In this document: in pieces, positions 33,347 to 42,570 of the stretch
Numbering within the stretch: position 1 is the stretch's first letter
How the letters are laid out: each line of letters starts with the position of its first letter
Assembly: GCA_045645985.1 (NCBI GenBank)
Contig: JAZRJV010000054.1
Location: 1-64,000, forward strand
Source: RGIG9060 sp045645985
Lineage (GTDB): Bacteria; Spirochaetota; Spirochaetia; Treponematales; Treponemataceae
Direction of reading: 5' to 3'
DNA length: 64,000 nt
Made by a program: the position numbers and the translations under genes
Notes under the pieces: model-generated
What the model saw: only the letters and a program-made list of their open reading frames with translations
Databases searched by the model: none
Told to the model about the DNA's origin: nothing

Positions 33347-34534
33347 ATGGCAAAGGAAAAGTTCGAAAGAACCAAACCTCACATGAATGTAGGTACTATT
33401 GGTCACGTTGACCATGGTAAAACAACTCTTTCTGCAGCAATCACAATGCACTGTGCCAAAAAATTTGGTGACAAAGCTCTTAAGTATGATGAAATTGATA
33501 ATGCTCCAGAAGAAAAAGAACGCGGTATTACAATTAATACTCGTCACCTTGAATATCAGTCAGATAAGAGACACTATGCTCACATCGACTGTCCAGGCCA
33601 CGCTGACTATGTTAAAAACATGATCACAGGTGCAGCTCAGATGGATGGTGCTATTCTTGTAGTTTCAGCTCCAGACTCAGTTATGCCTCAAACACGCGAA
33701 CACATTCTTCTTGCTCGTCAGGTAGGTGTTCCAAAGATCGTTGTTTTCTTGAACAAAGTTGACCTTTTGGATGACCCAGAACTTATCGAATTGGTAGAAG
33801 CAGAAGTACAAGAAGTATTGGAATCATACGGATATCCAGCTGATACTCCAATCATCAAAGGTTCTGCTTTCAAAGCTCTTGCAGATGGTGCTTCAGCAGA
33901 TGATACAGCTTGTATCGATGAACTTCTTGAAAAAATGGATACATATTTTGATGATCCAGCTCGCCAAGAAGATCTTCCATTCTTGATGCCAATCGAAGAC
34001 GTTTTCACAATTTCTGGACGTGGTACAGTAGTTACAGGACGTATCGAACGCGGTATTATCAAATTGAACGACGAAGTTGAAATCGTTGGTATTAGACCTA
34101 CTTCAAAAACTGTTGCAACAGGTATCGAAATGTTCAACAAACTTCTTGATGAAGGTCTTGCTGGTGATAACGTTGGTATTCTTCTTCGTGGTGTTGACAA
34201 GAAAGATGTAGAACGCGGACAAGTTCTTGCAAAACCAGGTTCAATCCAACCTCACACAAAATTCGAAGGACAAATTTATGTTCTTTCAAAAGAAGAAGGT
34301 GGACGCCACAGCCCATTCTTCTCTGGATATAGACCACAATTCTATTTCAGAACAACTGATATTACTGGTACAATCACACTTCCTGACGGAGTTGACATGG
34401 TTAAACCAGGAGATAACACAAAAGTTATCGGTGAATTGATTCACCCAGTTGCTATGGATAAAGGTTTGAAGTTCGCTATTCGTGAAGGTGGACGCACAAT
34501 CGCTTCTGGACAGGTTACAGAAGTTCTTAGTTAA
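33347..34534 (+). CDS. tuf: Elongation factor Tu
   Basis: The 395-residue GTPase has G1 GHVDHGKT, switch I ERGITINTRH, G3 DCPGHADY, G4 NKVD and G5 GSA, followed by domains II and III (GTVVTGRIERG, FFSGYRPQFYFRTTD). It delivers aminoacyl-tRNA to the ribosome. A very strong ribosome-binding site precedes it. It is the first gene of the run leading into the S10 operon. Confidence 0.99.
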   Translation: MAKEKFERTKPHMNVGTIGHVDHGKTTLSAAITMHCAKKFGDKALKYDEIDNAPEEKERGITINTRHLEYQSDKRHYAHIDCPGHADYVKNMITGAAQMDGAILVVSAPDSVMPQTREHILLARQVGVPKIVVFLNKVDLLDDPELIELVEAEVQEVLESYGYPADTPIIKGSAFKALADGASADDTACIDELLEKMDTYFDDPARQEDLPFLMPIEDVFTISGRGTVVTGRIERGIIKLNDEVEIVGIRPTSKTVATGIEMFNKLLDEGLAGDNVGILLRGVDKKDVERGQVLAKPGSIQPHTKFEGQIYVLSKEEGGRHSPFFSGYRPQFYFRTTDITGTITLPDGVDMVKPGDNTKVIGELIHPVAMDKGLKFAIREGGRTIASGQVTEVLS

Positions 34535-34550
34535 TTAGATTAACGGATAG

Positions 34551-34590
34551 AAACAGAAGTTTTGCAATTTGTAAAGCTTCTGTTTTCTTC
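34551..34590 (+). terminator. Weak terminator or attenuator after tuf
   Basis: AAACAGAAG (34551-34559) pairs with CTTCTGTTT (34577-34585), followed by a short T-rich tract. It may trim tuf read-through into rpsJ. Confidence 0.55.
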
Positions 34591-34601
34591 CTGGAGGAAA
34601 A

Positions 34602-34910
34602 ATGGCTACTGAAAAGATTCGTGTCAGACTCAGAGCATTTGATGTTGAGTTGATCGATCAGAGTGCAAAAGCCATCGTGCAGACTGTACAGAAAGCTGGT
34701 GCAAAGGTTTCAGGACCTATCCCACTTCCTACAAGAATTAACAAGGTGACTGTTCTTCGTTCACCTCACGTAAACAAAAAATCACGTGAACAATTTGAAA
34801 TGAGAACACACAAACGCCTTATTGATATTATCGAGCCATCAGCTGATGTTATGGATTCGTTGATGAAGCTTGAATTGCCTGCCGGTGTTGATGTAGAAAT
34901 TAAACAATAA
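34602..34910 (+). CDS. rpsJ: 30S ribosomal protein S10
   Basis: The 102-residue protein has KIRVRLRAFDVELIDQSAKA, the GPIPLPTRI motif and FEMRTHKRLIDI. It heads the S10 operon and is the partner of NusG/NusB in antitermination. The ribosome-binding site is GGAGG. Confidence 0.99.
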   Translation: MATEKIRVRLRAFDVELIDQSAKAIVQTVQKAGAKVSGPIPLPTRINKVTVLRSPHVNKKSREQFEMRTHKRLIDIIEPSADVMDSLMKLELPAGVDVEIKQ

Positions 34911-34924
34911 TTTTTATTGTTTGA

Positions 34925-35009
34925 AAAACCAGTACGGTCCCCAGGATCAGGGGATGGCGGCTGATGATATTAAAGAAAAGCGTTGAGTTTTTCTTTTTTA
35001 AGGAGATAT
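34925..35009 (+). promoter_or_regulatory. Hairpins between rpsJ and rplC
   Basis: TCCCC/GGGGA around AGGATCA (34936-34953) and AAAGAAAA/TTTTTCTTT (34975-35000) precede the AAGGAGA site of rplC. In other bacteria L4 controls the S10 operon through leader RNA. A link here is inference. Confidence 0.4.
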
Positions 35010-35013
35010 CAGA

Positions 35014-35634
35014 ATGAAAGGTCTGATTGCTAAAAAAGTGGGGATGACTCAGGTTTTCGACGAAGCTGGTAACCTTACACCGGTTACAGTCATCCGTGTT
35101 GAACCTAACACAGTTATTGCCCGCAAGACAAAGGAAACTGCTGGATATGATGCTGTTGTTCTTGGTCTTGATGATCTAAAGAAAAACAAAGTATCAAAAA
35201 GTTACGCAGGTCAATTTCCTGAAAACATCGCTCCAAAAAGAACTTTGAAAGAGTTCCGCGATTTTGATGGAGAAGTTGCTGTTGGTGACGAAGTTGGCGT
35301 TGAGCTATTAGATGGTCTTCGTTATGTTGATGTTACTGCAACTTCAAAAGGTAAAGGTTTTCAGGGTGTTATGAAACGCTGGGGTTTCCATGGAGGCCGT
35401 GCTACCCATGGTTCAAAATTCCATCGAGAACCTGGTGGAACAGGTATGTGTACATCACCTGGTAGAACTTTCAAAAATGTAAAGTTGCCTGGTCGTATGG
35501 GACGAGAAAGAGTAACAGTTCAGAATCTAAAAGTTGTAAAAGTAGATACTGAATTGAAAGTTGTGATGGTTCGTGGGTCTGTACCTGGGAATAAAGATTG
35601 TACGCTAATCATCAAGAATGCGGTTAAAAAATAG
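35014..35634 (+). CDS. rplC: 50S ribosomal protein L3
   Basis: The 206-residue protein starts MKGLIAKKVGMTQVFDEAG and contains TSKGKGFQGVMKRWGFHGGR and GSKFHREPGGTGMCTSPGRT, the loop reaching the peptidyl-transferase centre. It is one of the first proteins in 50S assembly. Confidence 0.99.
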   Translation: MKGLIAKKVGMTQVFDEAGNLTPVTVIRVEPNTVIARKTKETAGYDAVVLGLDDLKKNKVSKSYAGQFPENIAPKRTLKEFRDFDGEVAVGDEVGVELLDGLRYVDVTATSKGKGFQGVMKRWGFHGGRATHGSKFHREPGGTGMCTSPGRTFKNVKLPGRMGRERVTVQNLKVVKVDTELKVVMVRGSVPGNKDCTLIIKNAVKK

Positions 35635-35648
35635 GCGGAGTAACAAGT

Positions 35649-36284
35649 ATGGAAAAGAAAGTATATTCAGTCGATGGTAAAGAAATTCGCACAATTAACC
35701 TTGATGACAACGTTTTCGGTCTTCCAGTTAATGAAGATGTAATTTATTACGCCATCAACAACGAATTAGCAAACAAACGCGTTGGAACAGCTTGTACAAA
35801 AGATCGTTCTGAAGTTCATGGAAGCAATGCTAAACCATATAAACAGAAGGGTACAGGTAACGCACGCCGTGGTGATAAAAAATCACCTTTAACAAGAGGC
35901 GGTGGTGTTATTTTTGGACCAAAACCACGCGATTTCAGTTTTGCATTACCTAAAAAGGTAAAAAGACTAGCAATGAAATCAATTTTGAGTATGAAAGCTC
36001 AAGATGATAGACTTACTATTGTTGAGGATTTTACTGTAGAAAGTGGAAAGACAAAAGATCTTGCAGCAGTTCTTAAGAACTTCATCAAAGATGAATACAG
36101 AACAGTAATCGTTTTGAAAGACGATGATGCAATGATTAAAAGAGCAGGAAACAATATTCCTACTGTGTCATTCCTTTCTTATAATCGCTTAAGAGCACAT
36201 GATTTGTTCTACGGACAGAAAATCATCATGCTTGAAAGTGCTGCTAAAAATCTTTCAGATTTCTACAATAAGGAGGCTGAATAA
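35649..36284 (+). CDS. rplD: 50S ribosomal protein L4
   Basis: The 211-residue protein has the extended loop KQKGTGNARRGDKKSPLTRGG and GPKPRDFSFALPKKVKRLA, which lines the exit tunnel. Its stop codon overlaps the rplW start by one base. Confidence 0.98.
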   Translation: MEKKVYSVDGKEIRTINLDDNVFGLPVNEDVIYYAINNELANKRVGTACTKDRSEVHGSNAKPYKQKGTGNARRGDKKSPLTRGGGVIFGPKPRDFSFALPKKVKRLAMKSILSMKAQDDRLTIVEDFTVESGKTKDLAAVLKNFIKDEYRTVIVLKDDDAMIKRAGNNIPTVSFLSYNRLRAHDLFYGQKIIMLESAAKNLSDFYNKEAE

Positions 36285-36568
36285 TGGTATTTGAAGATAT
36301 CCTTATCGAGCCTGTGTTGTCTGAAAAAGCAACCTTGCTACGCGAAGAAGGAAAGTATGTATTCAAAGTACATCCTGACGCAAACAAGTATGAAATTAAG
36401 GAAGCAGTACGAAGATTATTTAATGTAAAAGTAATTGATTGTACTGTAATGAATGTCGGTGGAAAGCTTAAACGGGTAAGAACTAGACCCGGAAGAACTT
36501 CCAGTTGGAAGAAAGCAATCGTCAGATTAGCTCCTGGCGAATCCATAAAGGTGTTCGAGGGCGTATAA
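36284..36568 (+). CDS. rplW: 50S ribosomal protein L23
   Basis: The 94-residue protein has IEPVLSEKATLLREEGKYVF and VHPDANKYEIKEAVRRLFNV. It sits at the tunnel exit and is the docking site for trigger factor and SRP. AAGGAGG lies at the end of rplD. Confidence 0.98.
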   Translation: MVFEDILIEPVLSEKATLLREEGKYVFKVHPDANKYEIKEAVRRLFNVKVIDCTVMNVGGKLKRVRTRPGRTSSWKKAIVRLAPGESIKVFEGV

Positions 36569-36601
36569 GCTCTTCGGTCGCGTTTAATAAGGGGAACCTA
36601 A

Positions 36602-37426
36602 ATGGCTCTTAAAGTATATAAGCCGATCACTGCAGGAACTCGAACTCGTATCGATCTTTGCAGAGACGAATTGACCGCAGATAAGCCAGAGAAAAGCTTA
36701 TCATCTGGTCTTAAATCACGCGGCGGACGCGGTGCTGGTGGTCGTATTTCAGTACGACATCAAGGTGGCGGTCACAAAAGAAAGTATCGTGTGATTGATT
36801 TTAAAAGGGATAAACATGGAATTCCTGGAACAGTTCGAACAATCGAATATGATCCAAACAGAAGTGCAAATATTGCATTGGTATTCTATGCTGATGGTGA
36901 AAAGAGATATATTATTGCACCAAAAGGTTTGCAAGTAGGACAGAAAATTCTTTCTGGTGAAAATGCAACACCTACAGTTGGTAATGCTCTTCCATTAGAA
37001 GCTATCCCAGTTGGATTTACTGTACATAACATCGAGTTAACACTCGGTCGTGGTGGACAGTTGGCACGGTCAGCCGGCGCTAGTGCACTTGTTGCTGCTA
37101 AAGAAGGTGAATATGTTACTATTCGTCTTCCATCAGGTGAAGTGCGTCGTGTTCATAAAAAATGTTATGCTACAATCGGTATTGTAGGTAACGAAGACCG
37201 TATGAATACTCAGTTGGGTAAAGCTGGACGCGCAAGATGGAGAGGTATTCGTCCATCAGTTCGTGGTATGGCTATGAACCCAGTTGATCATCCACTTGGT
37301 GGTGGTGAAGGCGCTGGTAAAGGACGTAACCCTGTTACTCCTTGGGGACAACCTTGCCGTGGTTACAAAACACGAAGCAAGAGAAAGGTTTCAAACAATT
37401 TTATTGTTTCACGCCGAAAGAAGTAA
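36602..37426 (+). CDS. rplB: 50S ribosomal protein L2
   Basis: The 274-residue protein has SRGGRGAGGRISVRHQGGGHKR, IEYDPNRSANIALV and the GVAMNPVDHPLGGGEG-type peptidyl-transferase motif (here GMAMNPVDHPLGGGEG, with the conserved His). The length is usual. Confidence 0.99.
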   Translation: MALKVYKPITAGTRTRIDLCRDELTADKPEKSLSSGLKSRGGRGAGGRISVRHQGGGHKRKYRVIDFKRDKHGIPGTVRTIEYDPNRSANIALVFYADGEKRYIIAPKGLQVGQKILSGENATPTVGNALPLEAIPVGFTVHNIELTLGRGGQLARSAGASALVAAKEGEYVTIRLPSGEVRRVHKKCYATIGIVGNEDRMNTQLGKAGRARWRGIRPSVRGMAMNPVDHPLGGGEGAGKGRNPVTPWGQPCRGYKTRSKRKVSNNFIVSRRKK

Positions 37427-37443
37427 TAGGATAGGAGATAACC

Positions 37444-37722
37444 GTGTCAAGATCTGTTAAAAAAGGCCCTTTTATTGAAAAGAGTCTTTATAAAAAGGTT
37501 ATTGAAATGAACAAAGCAGCAGATAGGAAGATGATTAAAACATATTCCCGCTGTTCAACTATTATACCTGAAATGGTTGGAAACACTATTTCTGTGTATA
37601 ACGGCAAAACATGGGTACCTGTGTATGTTACAGAAAACCTCGTTGGGCACAAACTCGGCGAATTTTCTCCAACACGCATTTTCCGTGGTCATGCTGGTTC
37701 AGATAAAAAGGCTGGTAGATAG
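37444..37722 (+). CDS. rpsS: 30S ribosomal protein S19
   Basis: The 92-residue protein begins SRSVKKGPFIEKSLYKKV and has RCSTIIPEMVGNTISVYNGK and HKLGEFSPTRIFRGH. The start is GTG 37444 behind AGGAGA. Confidence 0.98.
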   Translation: MSRSVKKGPFIEKSLYKKVIEMNKAADRKMIKTYSRCSTIIPEMVGNTISVYNGKTWVPVYVTENLVGHKLGEFSPTRIFRGHAGSDKKAGR

Positions 37723-37731
37723 GTGAATATG

Positions 37732-38088
37732 ATGGCTGATAAAAGCGGATATATAGCCACTACAAAATTCCTAATAGCATCACCTACAAAGGTTCGCCCT
37801 GTAGCAAATGTTATTAAGAGGAAGACCTGTTCAGAGGCTATGGCAATTCTAGAGAATATGCCACAAAAGGGTGCTAAGTTGATTCGTGGAACATTAAAAT
37901 CTGCGATTTCTAATGCGCTTTTTGCTAACAAAAAGCTTGATGAAGATATGTTGTATGTTAAGGAAATTCGTATTGACGAAGGTCCTCGTCTAAAGAGAGT
38001 TTGGTTTCGCGGTAAAGGCCGTGCAGACATGCTCCTAAGAAGAATGTGCCATATCTCAGTTGTAGTAGCTGAAAAGGCGGGGGAATAA
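37732..38088 (+). CDS. rplV: 50S ribosomal protein L22
   Basis: The 118-residue protein has FLIASPTKVRPVANVIK and the C-terminal loop RVWFRGKGRADMLLRRMCHI. Three starts are in frame: GTG 37723, ATG 37729 and ATG 37732. The AGGTG site at 37721-37725 spaces best with 37732, though 37729 is possible. Confidence 0.95.
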   Translation: MADKSGYIATTKFLIASPTKVRPVANVIKRKTCSEAMAILENMPQKGAKLIRGTLKSAISNALFANKKLDEDMLYVKEIRIDEGPRLKRVWFRGKGRADMLLRRMCHISVVVAEKAGE

Positions 38089-38089
38089 C

Positions 38090-38845
38090 GTGGGACAGAA
38101 AGTAAATCCTATTGGATTGCGTCTTGGTATTAATAAAACATGGCAATCACGATGGTATGCAGATCCTCGTGAATATGCAGATTTGCTTCACGAAGATTTA
38201 AGAATCAGAAAAATGGTTCTTGCATTGCCTGAATGTAACAATGCTGATATCGCAGAGGTTGAAATTGTTCGTCATCCTCAACGAGTAACTATTGTTATTC
38301 ATACAGCCCGTCCAGGTGCAATCATTGGTACAAAAGGTGCCAATATTGAAAAAATTGGTGCTGAAATTCAAAAGAAATTGGCTAAGAAAGTTCAAATTAA
38401 GATTAAAGAAATCAAACGAGCTGAAGTCAATGCTTCTTTAATTGCACAAAACATTGCAAGACAACTTGTAAACCGTGCTTCATTCAGAAAAGCTTTGAAA
38501 CAATCTTCAAGCAATGCAATGAGAGGTGGTGCACAAGGTATTAAAATCCGTTTAAGCGGTCGTCTTGGTGGTGCTGAAATGTCTCGTACAGAAGAGTACA
38601 AAGAAGGAAGAGTTCCTCTTCACACACTTCGTGCAGATATAGATTATGGTTTCGCTGAAGCACATACAACATTCGGAAAAATCGGTGTTAAAGTATGGGT
38701 TTACAACGGAATGATGTATGGACGCGATCAAAATGAGGATGCTGGACAGCTTCTCAAGAAAAATCGTGACCGCAATGAACGCTCAGATAATTCTGAAAAG
38801 AAACCTGCTCGTTCAAACCGCGGTGCTAAATCTTCAAGGAGTTAG
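38090..38845 (+). CDS. rpsC: 30S ribosomal protein S3
   Basis: The 251-residue protein begins GQKVNPIGLRLGINKTWQS and has a KH domain (GAIIGTKGANIEKIGAEIQK) and the C-terminal S3 domain (GRLGGAEMSRTEEYKEGRVP). A basic tail ends KSSRS. The start is GTG 38090. Confidence 0.98.
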   Translation: MGQKVNPIGLRLGINKTWQSRWYADPREYADLLHEDLRIRKMVLALPECNNADIAEVEIVRHPQRVTIVIHTARPGAIIGTKGANIEKIGAEIQKKLAKKVQIKIKEIKRAEVNASLIAQNIARQLVNRASFRKALKQSSSNAMRGGAQGIKIRLSGRLGGAEMSRTEEYKEGRVPLHTLRADIDYGFAEAHTTFGKIGVKVWVYNGMMYGRDQNEDAGQLLKKNRDRNERSDNSEKKPARSNRGAKSSRS

Positions 38846-38847
38846 TC

Positions 38848-39267
38848 ATGGCACTTGCACCGAAAAGAGTAATGCACCGTAAGGTGCAAAGAGGTCGAAT
38901 CGACGGAAACGCAACTCGTGGTTGTAATGTAGATTTTGGTGATGTAGCTCTTGTAGCTCTTGAACCAATCTGGTTATCAGCTCGTCATATCGAAGCTGCT
39001 CGTGTTGCTTTGAACCGTAAGATTAACCGTAAAGGTCAGGTTTGGATTCGTGTATTCCCAGATAAACCTATTTCTAAAAAACCTGCTGAAACAAGACAGG
39101 GTAAAGGTAAGGGAGCACCTGAATTCTGGGCTGCTGTAATTAAACCAGGCCAGATTCTATTCGAAATTGGTGGCGTTGATTTGGCTATTGCCGAAGAAGC
39201 TGTTAGACTTGCAGGAAGTAAACTTCCTATTAAGACTAAAATAGCTTATCGTAACGAAGTTCTATAA
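38848..39267 (+). CDS. rplP: 50S ribosomal protein L16
   Basis: The 139-residue protein has the RKVQRGRIDGNATRG N-terminus, RVFPDKPISKKPAETRQGKG and EEAVRLAGSKLPIKT. It helps position A-site tRNA. It starts 2 nt after rpsC. Confidence 0.98.
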   Translation: MALAPKRVMHRKVQRGRIDGNATRGCNVDFGDVALVALEPIWLSARHIEAARVALNRKINRKGQVWIRVFPDKPISKKPAETRQGKGKGAPEFWAAVIKPGQILFEIGGVDLAIAEEAVRLAGSKLPIKTKIAYRNEVL

Positions 39268-39278
39268 GGAGTTCTAAA

Positions 39279-39479
39279 ATGGCAAAGAAAGAAAAAGAAT
39301 TGTCTTATTCCGAACTCGTTGCAAAACGGAATGAGCTAAAAAAACAGTACATGGATTTAAGATTCCAGATGGTTATTGGCCATGTGGATAATCCCTTGCA
39401 AAAACGTACAATGCGTCGTGAAATCGCTCGCATTAATACGCTGATCCGACAAAAAGAAATTGCCGGACAGGATAAGTAG
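39279..39479 (+). CDS. rpmC: 50S ribosomal protein L29
   Basis: The 66-residue two-helix protein has ELVAKRNELKKQYMDLRFQ and RREIARINTLIRQKE. It binds at the tunnel exit next to L23. The ribosome-binding site is AAGGAG. Confidence 0.97.
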   Translation: MAKKEKELSYSELVAKRNELKKQYMDLRFQMVIGHVDNPLQKRTMRREIARINTLIRQKEIAGQDK

Positions 39480-39489
39480 GAGCTGACCC

Positions 39490-39762
39490 GTGGAAGAACA
39501 AGTAGTTCAAAATAAAGCTTCAAAAAGATCTTTTGTTGGTATCGTAACAAGTGACAAAATGGATAAGACTATTGTTGTTTCAGTTGCTACAAAAAAGATG
39601 CACAGGCTTTATAAAAAATATGTTACCCGTGTCAAGAAATGCAAGGCACATGATGAAAAGAACGAGGCAAAAATTGGTGACCGCGTTCGTATCGTAGAGT
39701 GTCGGCCTCTAAGCAAAGATAAATGCTGGAGACTTGCCGAAATCGTTGAACGAGCTAGATAA
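39490..39762 (+). CDS. rpsQ: 30S ribosomal protein S17
   Basis: The 90-residue OB-fold protein has FVGIVTSDKMDKTIVVSVAT, a YKKYVTRVKKCKAHDE segment and IGDRVRIVECRPLSKDK. The start is GTG 39490 with AGGAGCTG upstream. Confidence 0.97.
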   Translation: MEEQVVQNKASKRSFVGIVTSDKMDKTIVVSVATKKMHRLYKKYVTRVKKCKAHDEKNEAKIGDRVRIVECRPLSKDKCWRLAEIVERAR

Positions 39763-39779
39763 GCTTAAGGAGATAAAGT

Positions 39780-40148
39780 ATGATTCAGATGCAAACAAAT
39801 TTGAACGTAGCTGATAACTCTGGTGCAAAGCAAGTTCAATGTATCAAGGTAATTGGCGGTTCACACCGTCGCTATGCAAGTATTGGCGATGTAATTGTTG
39901 TAGCTGTTAAGGATGCTATTCCTACATCTACAATCAAAAAAGGTTCAGTCGAAAAGGCTGTTATCGTAAGAATTGCTAAAGAATATCGTCGTCCTGATGG
40001 AACATATATTCGCTTTGATGACAACGCTTGTGTTCTCATCGATGCAAATAAAAACCCAAAAGGTAAGCGTGTATTCGGACCAGTAGCTCGTGAGCTTCGT
40101 GATATGGATTACATGAAAATCGTATCACTTGCTCCAGAAGTTCTATAA
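39780..40148 (+). CDS. rplN: 50S ribosomal protein L14
   Basis: The 122-residue protein begins MIQMQTNLNVADNSGAKQVQ and contains KKGSVEKAVIVRIAKEYRR and RVFGPVARELRD. It contacts the 30S subunit. Confidence 0.99.
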   Translation: MIQMQTNLNVADNSGAKQVQCIKVIGGSHRRYASIGDVIVVAVKDAIPTSTIKKGSVEKAVIVRIAKEYRRPDGTYIRFDDNACVLIDANKNPKGKRVFGPVARELRDMDYMKIVSLAPEVL

Positions 40149-40159
40149 GGAGAATTGAA

Positions 40160-40474
40160 ATGCAAAAGAAATTTAAAATCCGCAAGGATGACCTTGTAGA
40201 AGTAATCGCTGGTAAAGACAAGGGAAAAAGAGGAACAGTAGTTCGTGTTCTTAGCGATAAGGATAGAGTTATTGTTGCTGGAGTAAACCTTGTTAAGAAG
40301 GCAATGAGAAAACGCAGTCAACAGGATCGCGGTGGAATTTCTGAAATTGAAGCTCCACTTCACATTTCAAATGTAGCTATCGTTTGTAAAAAATGTGGGC
40401 CTGTTCGTATTGGATATAAAATCGACGGCGACAAGAAAATTCGTGTTTGCCGTAAATGTGGAGAAACTCTATAA
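40160..40474 (+). CDS. rplX: 50S ribosomal protein L24
   Basis: The 104-residue KOW protein has VIAGKDKGKRGTVVRVLSDK and a Cys pair at the end (VCKKCGPV and VCRKCGETL), typical of this group. The stop overlaps the rplE start (TAATG). Confidence 0.98.
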   Translation: MQKKFKIRKDDLVEVIAGKDKGKRGTVVRVLSDKDRVIVAGVNLVKKAMRKRSQQDRGGISEIEAPLHISNVAIVCKKCGPVRIGYKIDGDKKIRVCRKCGETL

Positions 40475-41025
40475 TGAGTAATTACGTACCCCGGCTTAAG
40501 AAAGTCTACAATGACAAAATCGCCCCAGAACTCTTCAAAGAGTTAGGATGTAAAACAGTTATGCAAATTCCTGCAATCAAAAAGATTGTAGTGAGCATGG
40601 GTGTTGGCGAAGCTCTCACAAACAAGAAACTCCTTGATGCCGCAGTTACTGACCTTACAGCAATTACAGGTCAGAAAGCTGTAAAAACAAGGGCAAAGAA
40701 AAGTATTGCTAATTTCAAGCTTCGTGAGGGCAATGAGGTTGGAGTAATGGTAACATTGAGAGGAGCTCATATGTATGAGTTCCTTGATAGACTCATCAAT
40801 GTTGCATTACCCCGTGTTAAGGATTTCCGCGGTATCAAACCTAATGGATTTGATGGTCATGGAAATTATTCTCTTGGTATCACAGAGCAGATTATTTTCC
40901 CTGAAATCGACTTCGATAAAATCGAAAAAGTTTCTGGATTAAATATCAACATTGTAACCAGTGCAGCAACTGATAATGATGCACGAGCTCTCCTTATCAA
41001 GTTCGGAATGCCATTCAGAAAATAA
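40474..41025 (+). CDS. rplE: 50S ribosomal protein L5
   Basis: The 183-residue protein has PRLKKVYNDKIAPELFKELG, KIVVSMGVGEAL, KSIANFKLREGNEVGVMVTLRG and GNYSLGITEQIIFPEI. It binds 5S rRNA. ATG 40474 is preferred over an upstream in-frame codon inside rplX. Confidence 0.98.
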   Translation: MSNYVPRLKKVYNDKIAPELFKELGCKTVMQIPAIKKIVVSMGVGEALTNKKLLDAAVTDLTAITGQKAVKTRAKKSIANFKLREGNEVGVMVTLRGAHMYEFLDRLINVALPRVKDFRGIKPNGFDGHGNYSLGITEQIIFPEIDFDKIEKVSGLNINIVTSAATDNDARALLIKFGMPFRK

Positions 41026-41036
41026 GGGAGGAGTTC

Positions 41037-41222
41037 ATGGCAAAGAAATCAATGATTATTAAGGCAGAACGCACTCCTAAGTACAGCACAAGAAAAGTAA
41101 ATCGCTGTCAATGTTGCGGTCGCCCTAGAGGATACTTACGAAAGTTCAAAATGTGTCGTGTTTGCTTCCGTAAGTTAGCAAGTGAAGGCCTTATCCCAGG
41201 TGTCACAAAATCCAGTTGGTAG
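41037..41222 (+). CDS. rpsZ: 30S ribosomal protein S14, zinc-binding type Z
   Basis: The 61-residue protein is the short zinc form: CQCCGRPRGYLRKFKMCRVC gives four cysteines, then LASEGLIPGVTKSSW. AGGGAGG precedes the ATG. Confidence 0.97.
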   Translation: MAKKSMIIKAERTPKYSTRKVNRCQCCGRPRGYLRKFKMCRVCFRKLASEGLIPGVTKSSW

Positions 41223-41236
41223 AGTAGGAGAAGAAA

Positions 41237-41635
41237 ATGAGCGTTTCAGACCCAATAGCAGATATGCTTACTAAGGTAAGGAATGCGGCTATGGCCCGCC
41301 ACGAAAAGGTAGACGTTTCTACATCCAAGCTCAAATTGGAAATCGTGAAAATCCTTAAAACCGAAGGCTATATTAAGAATTTCAAGAAAGTAACACAAGA
41401 TGGTGTTAATGTAATTAGAATTTTCTTGAAATATGACGAATCAAACGCACCTGTTATTCATGGAATTGAAAAAATTTCTACACCAGGTAGACGCGTTTAT
41501 TCTGGTTATAAAGATCTGCCCCGTATGTATAATGGATACGGTACAGTTATCGTTTCAACATCTATCGGTGTTACTACAGGTAAAAAAGCAGCCGAAAAGA
41601 TGGTGGGCGGTGAGTTAATTTGCAACGTTTGGTAA
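41237..41635 (+). CDS. rpsH: 30S ribosomal protein S8
   Basis: The 132-residue protein has DPIADMLTKVRNAAMARHEK and the C-terminal STSIGVTTGKKAAEKMVGGE. It nucleates the 30S platform and regulates the spc operon in E. coli. Confidence 0.98.
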   Translation: MSVSDPIADMLTKVRNAAMARHEKVDVSTSKLKLEIVKILKTEGYIKNFKKVTQDGVNVIRIFLKYDESNAPVIHGIEKISTPGRRVYSGYKDLPRMYNGYGTVIVSTSIGVTTGKKAAEKMVGGELICNVW

Positions 41636-41647
41636 TAGGAGGAAGTA

Positions 41648-42187
41648 ATGTCAAGAATCGGTAAACTTCCTGTTGCTATTCCAGCGGGAGTAAAAGTAAG
41701 TGTGGCAAATAACCTTATCACTGTTGAAGGTGCAAAAGGTAAATTGACACAAGATTTTTGTGATTTAGTTTCAATCGAAGTAAAAGATAATGAAGCTGTA
41801 GTTACAAGAGCAAATGATTCAAAACCTGCACGCGCAGCTCATGGTTTGTATCGTAACCTTTTGAACAACATGATTATTGGTGTATCAAACGGTTTTACAA
41901 AAGTTCTTGTAATTAACGGTGTTGGTTATCGTGCTGAAGTTCAAGGTGATAAATTAGTTATGAACCTTGGATATTCAAATGACTTTATCGCATCAATTCC
42001 AGCAAATTTAACTGTGGCAGTTGAAGGACAGAACAAGATTTCAATTTCTGGAATCGATAAACAAGCTGTTGGTGAATATGCAGCTGGAATCCGTAAACTT
42101 CGTGGACCTGAACCTTACAAAGGTAAGGGTATTCGCTATGAAACAGAAGTTATCAAGCGAAAAGTCGGAAAATCCGGTGTTAAATAA
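41648..42187 (+). CDS. rplF: 50S ribosomal protein L6
   Basis: The 179-residue protein begins MSRIGKLPVAIPAGVKVSV and ends with the GPEPYKGKGIRYETEVIKRK motif plus KVGKSG. The length is normal. Confidence 0.99.
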   Translation: MSRIGKLPVAIPAGVKVSVANNLITVEGAKGKLTQDFCDLVSIEVKDNEAVVTRANDSKPARAAHGLYRNLLNNMIIGVSNGFTKVLVINGVGYRAEVQGDKLVMNLGYSNDFIASIPANLTVAVEGQNKISISGIDKQAVGEYAAGIRKLRGPEPYKGKGIRYETEVIKRKVGKSGVK

Positions 42188-42199
42188 GGATGTATCTAG

Positions 42200-42562
42200 A
42201 TGTTTAAGAAACTTAATGATAAAGACAGAAAGCGTCTTAAGAGAAAAATTCACATCCGCAAACGGTTGCATGGAACTGCAGAACGTCCTCGTATGACTGT
42301 AACTCGCAGTAACTGTAATTTGTATATGCAGATAATTGATGATGATGCCGGAAAAACTCTTGCATCAATTTCAACATTGGAAAAAGAGTTTGCTTCTTTG
42401 AAACCTAATACAGAAGGTGCTGTAAAATTAGGTGAAGAATTTGGAAAACGCATTCTTGATAAAAACATCAAGACTGTAGTTTTTGATAGAAACGGTTATC
42501 TCTACCATGGTGTAGTGAAAGCTCTTGCTGATGGTGCAAGAAAAGCCGGATTAGAGTTCTAG
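42200..42562 (+). CDS. rplR: 50S ribosomal protein L18
   Basis: The 120-residue protein has RIHIRKRLHGTAERPRMTVT-like sequence and FDRNGYLYHGVVKALADGAR near the end. It binds 5S rRNA with L5 and L25. Confidence 0.98.
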   Translation: MFKKLNDKDRKRLKRKIHIRKRLHGTAERPRMTVTRSNCNLYMQIIDDDAGKTLASISTLEKEFASLKPNTEGAVKLGEEFGKRILDKNIKTVVFDRNGYLYHGVVKALADGARKAGLEF

Positions 42563-42570
42563 GAGAAGCT

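Noticed and set aside
41037..41222. Possible truncated S14
   Set aside because: The short length is normal for the zinc-binding Z-type, which has all four cysteines.
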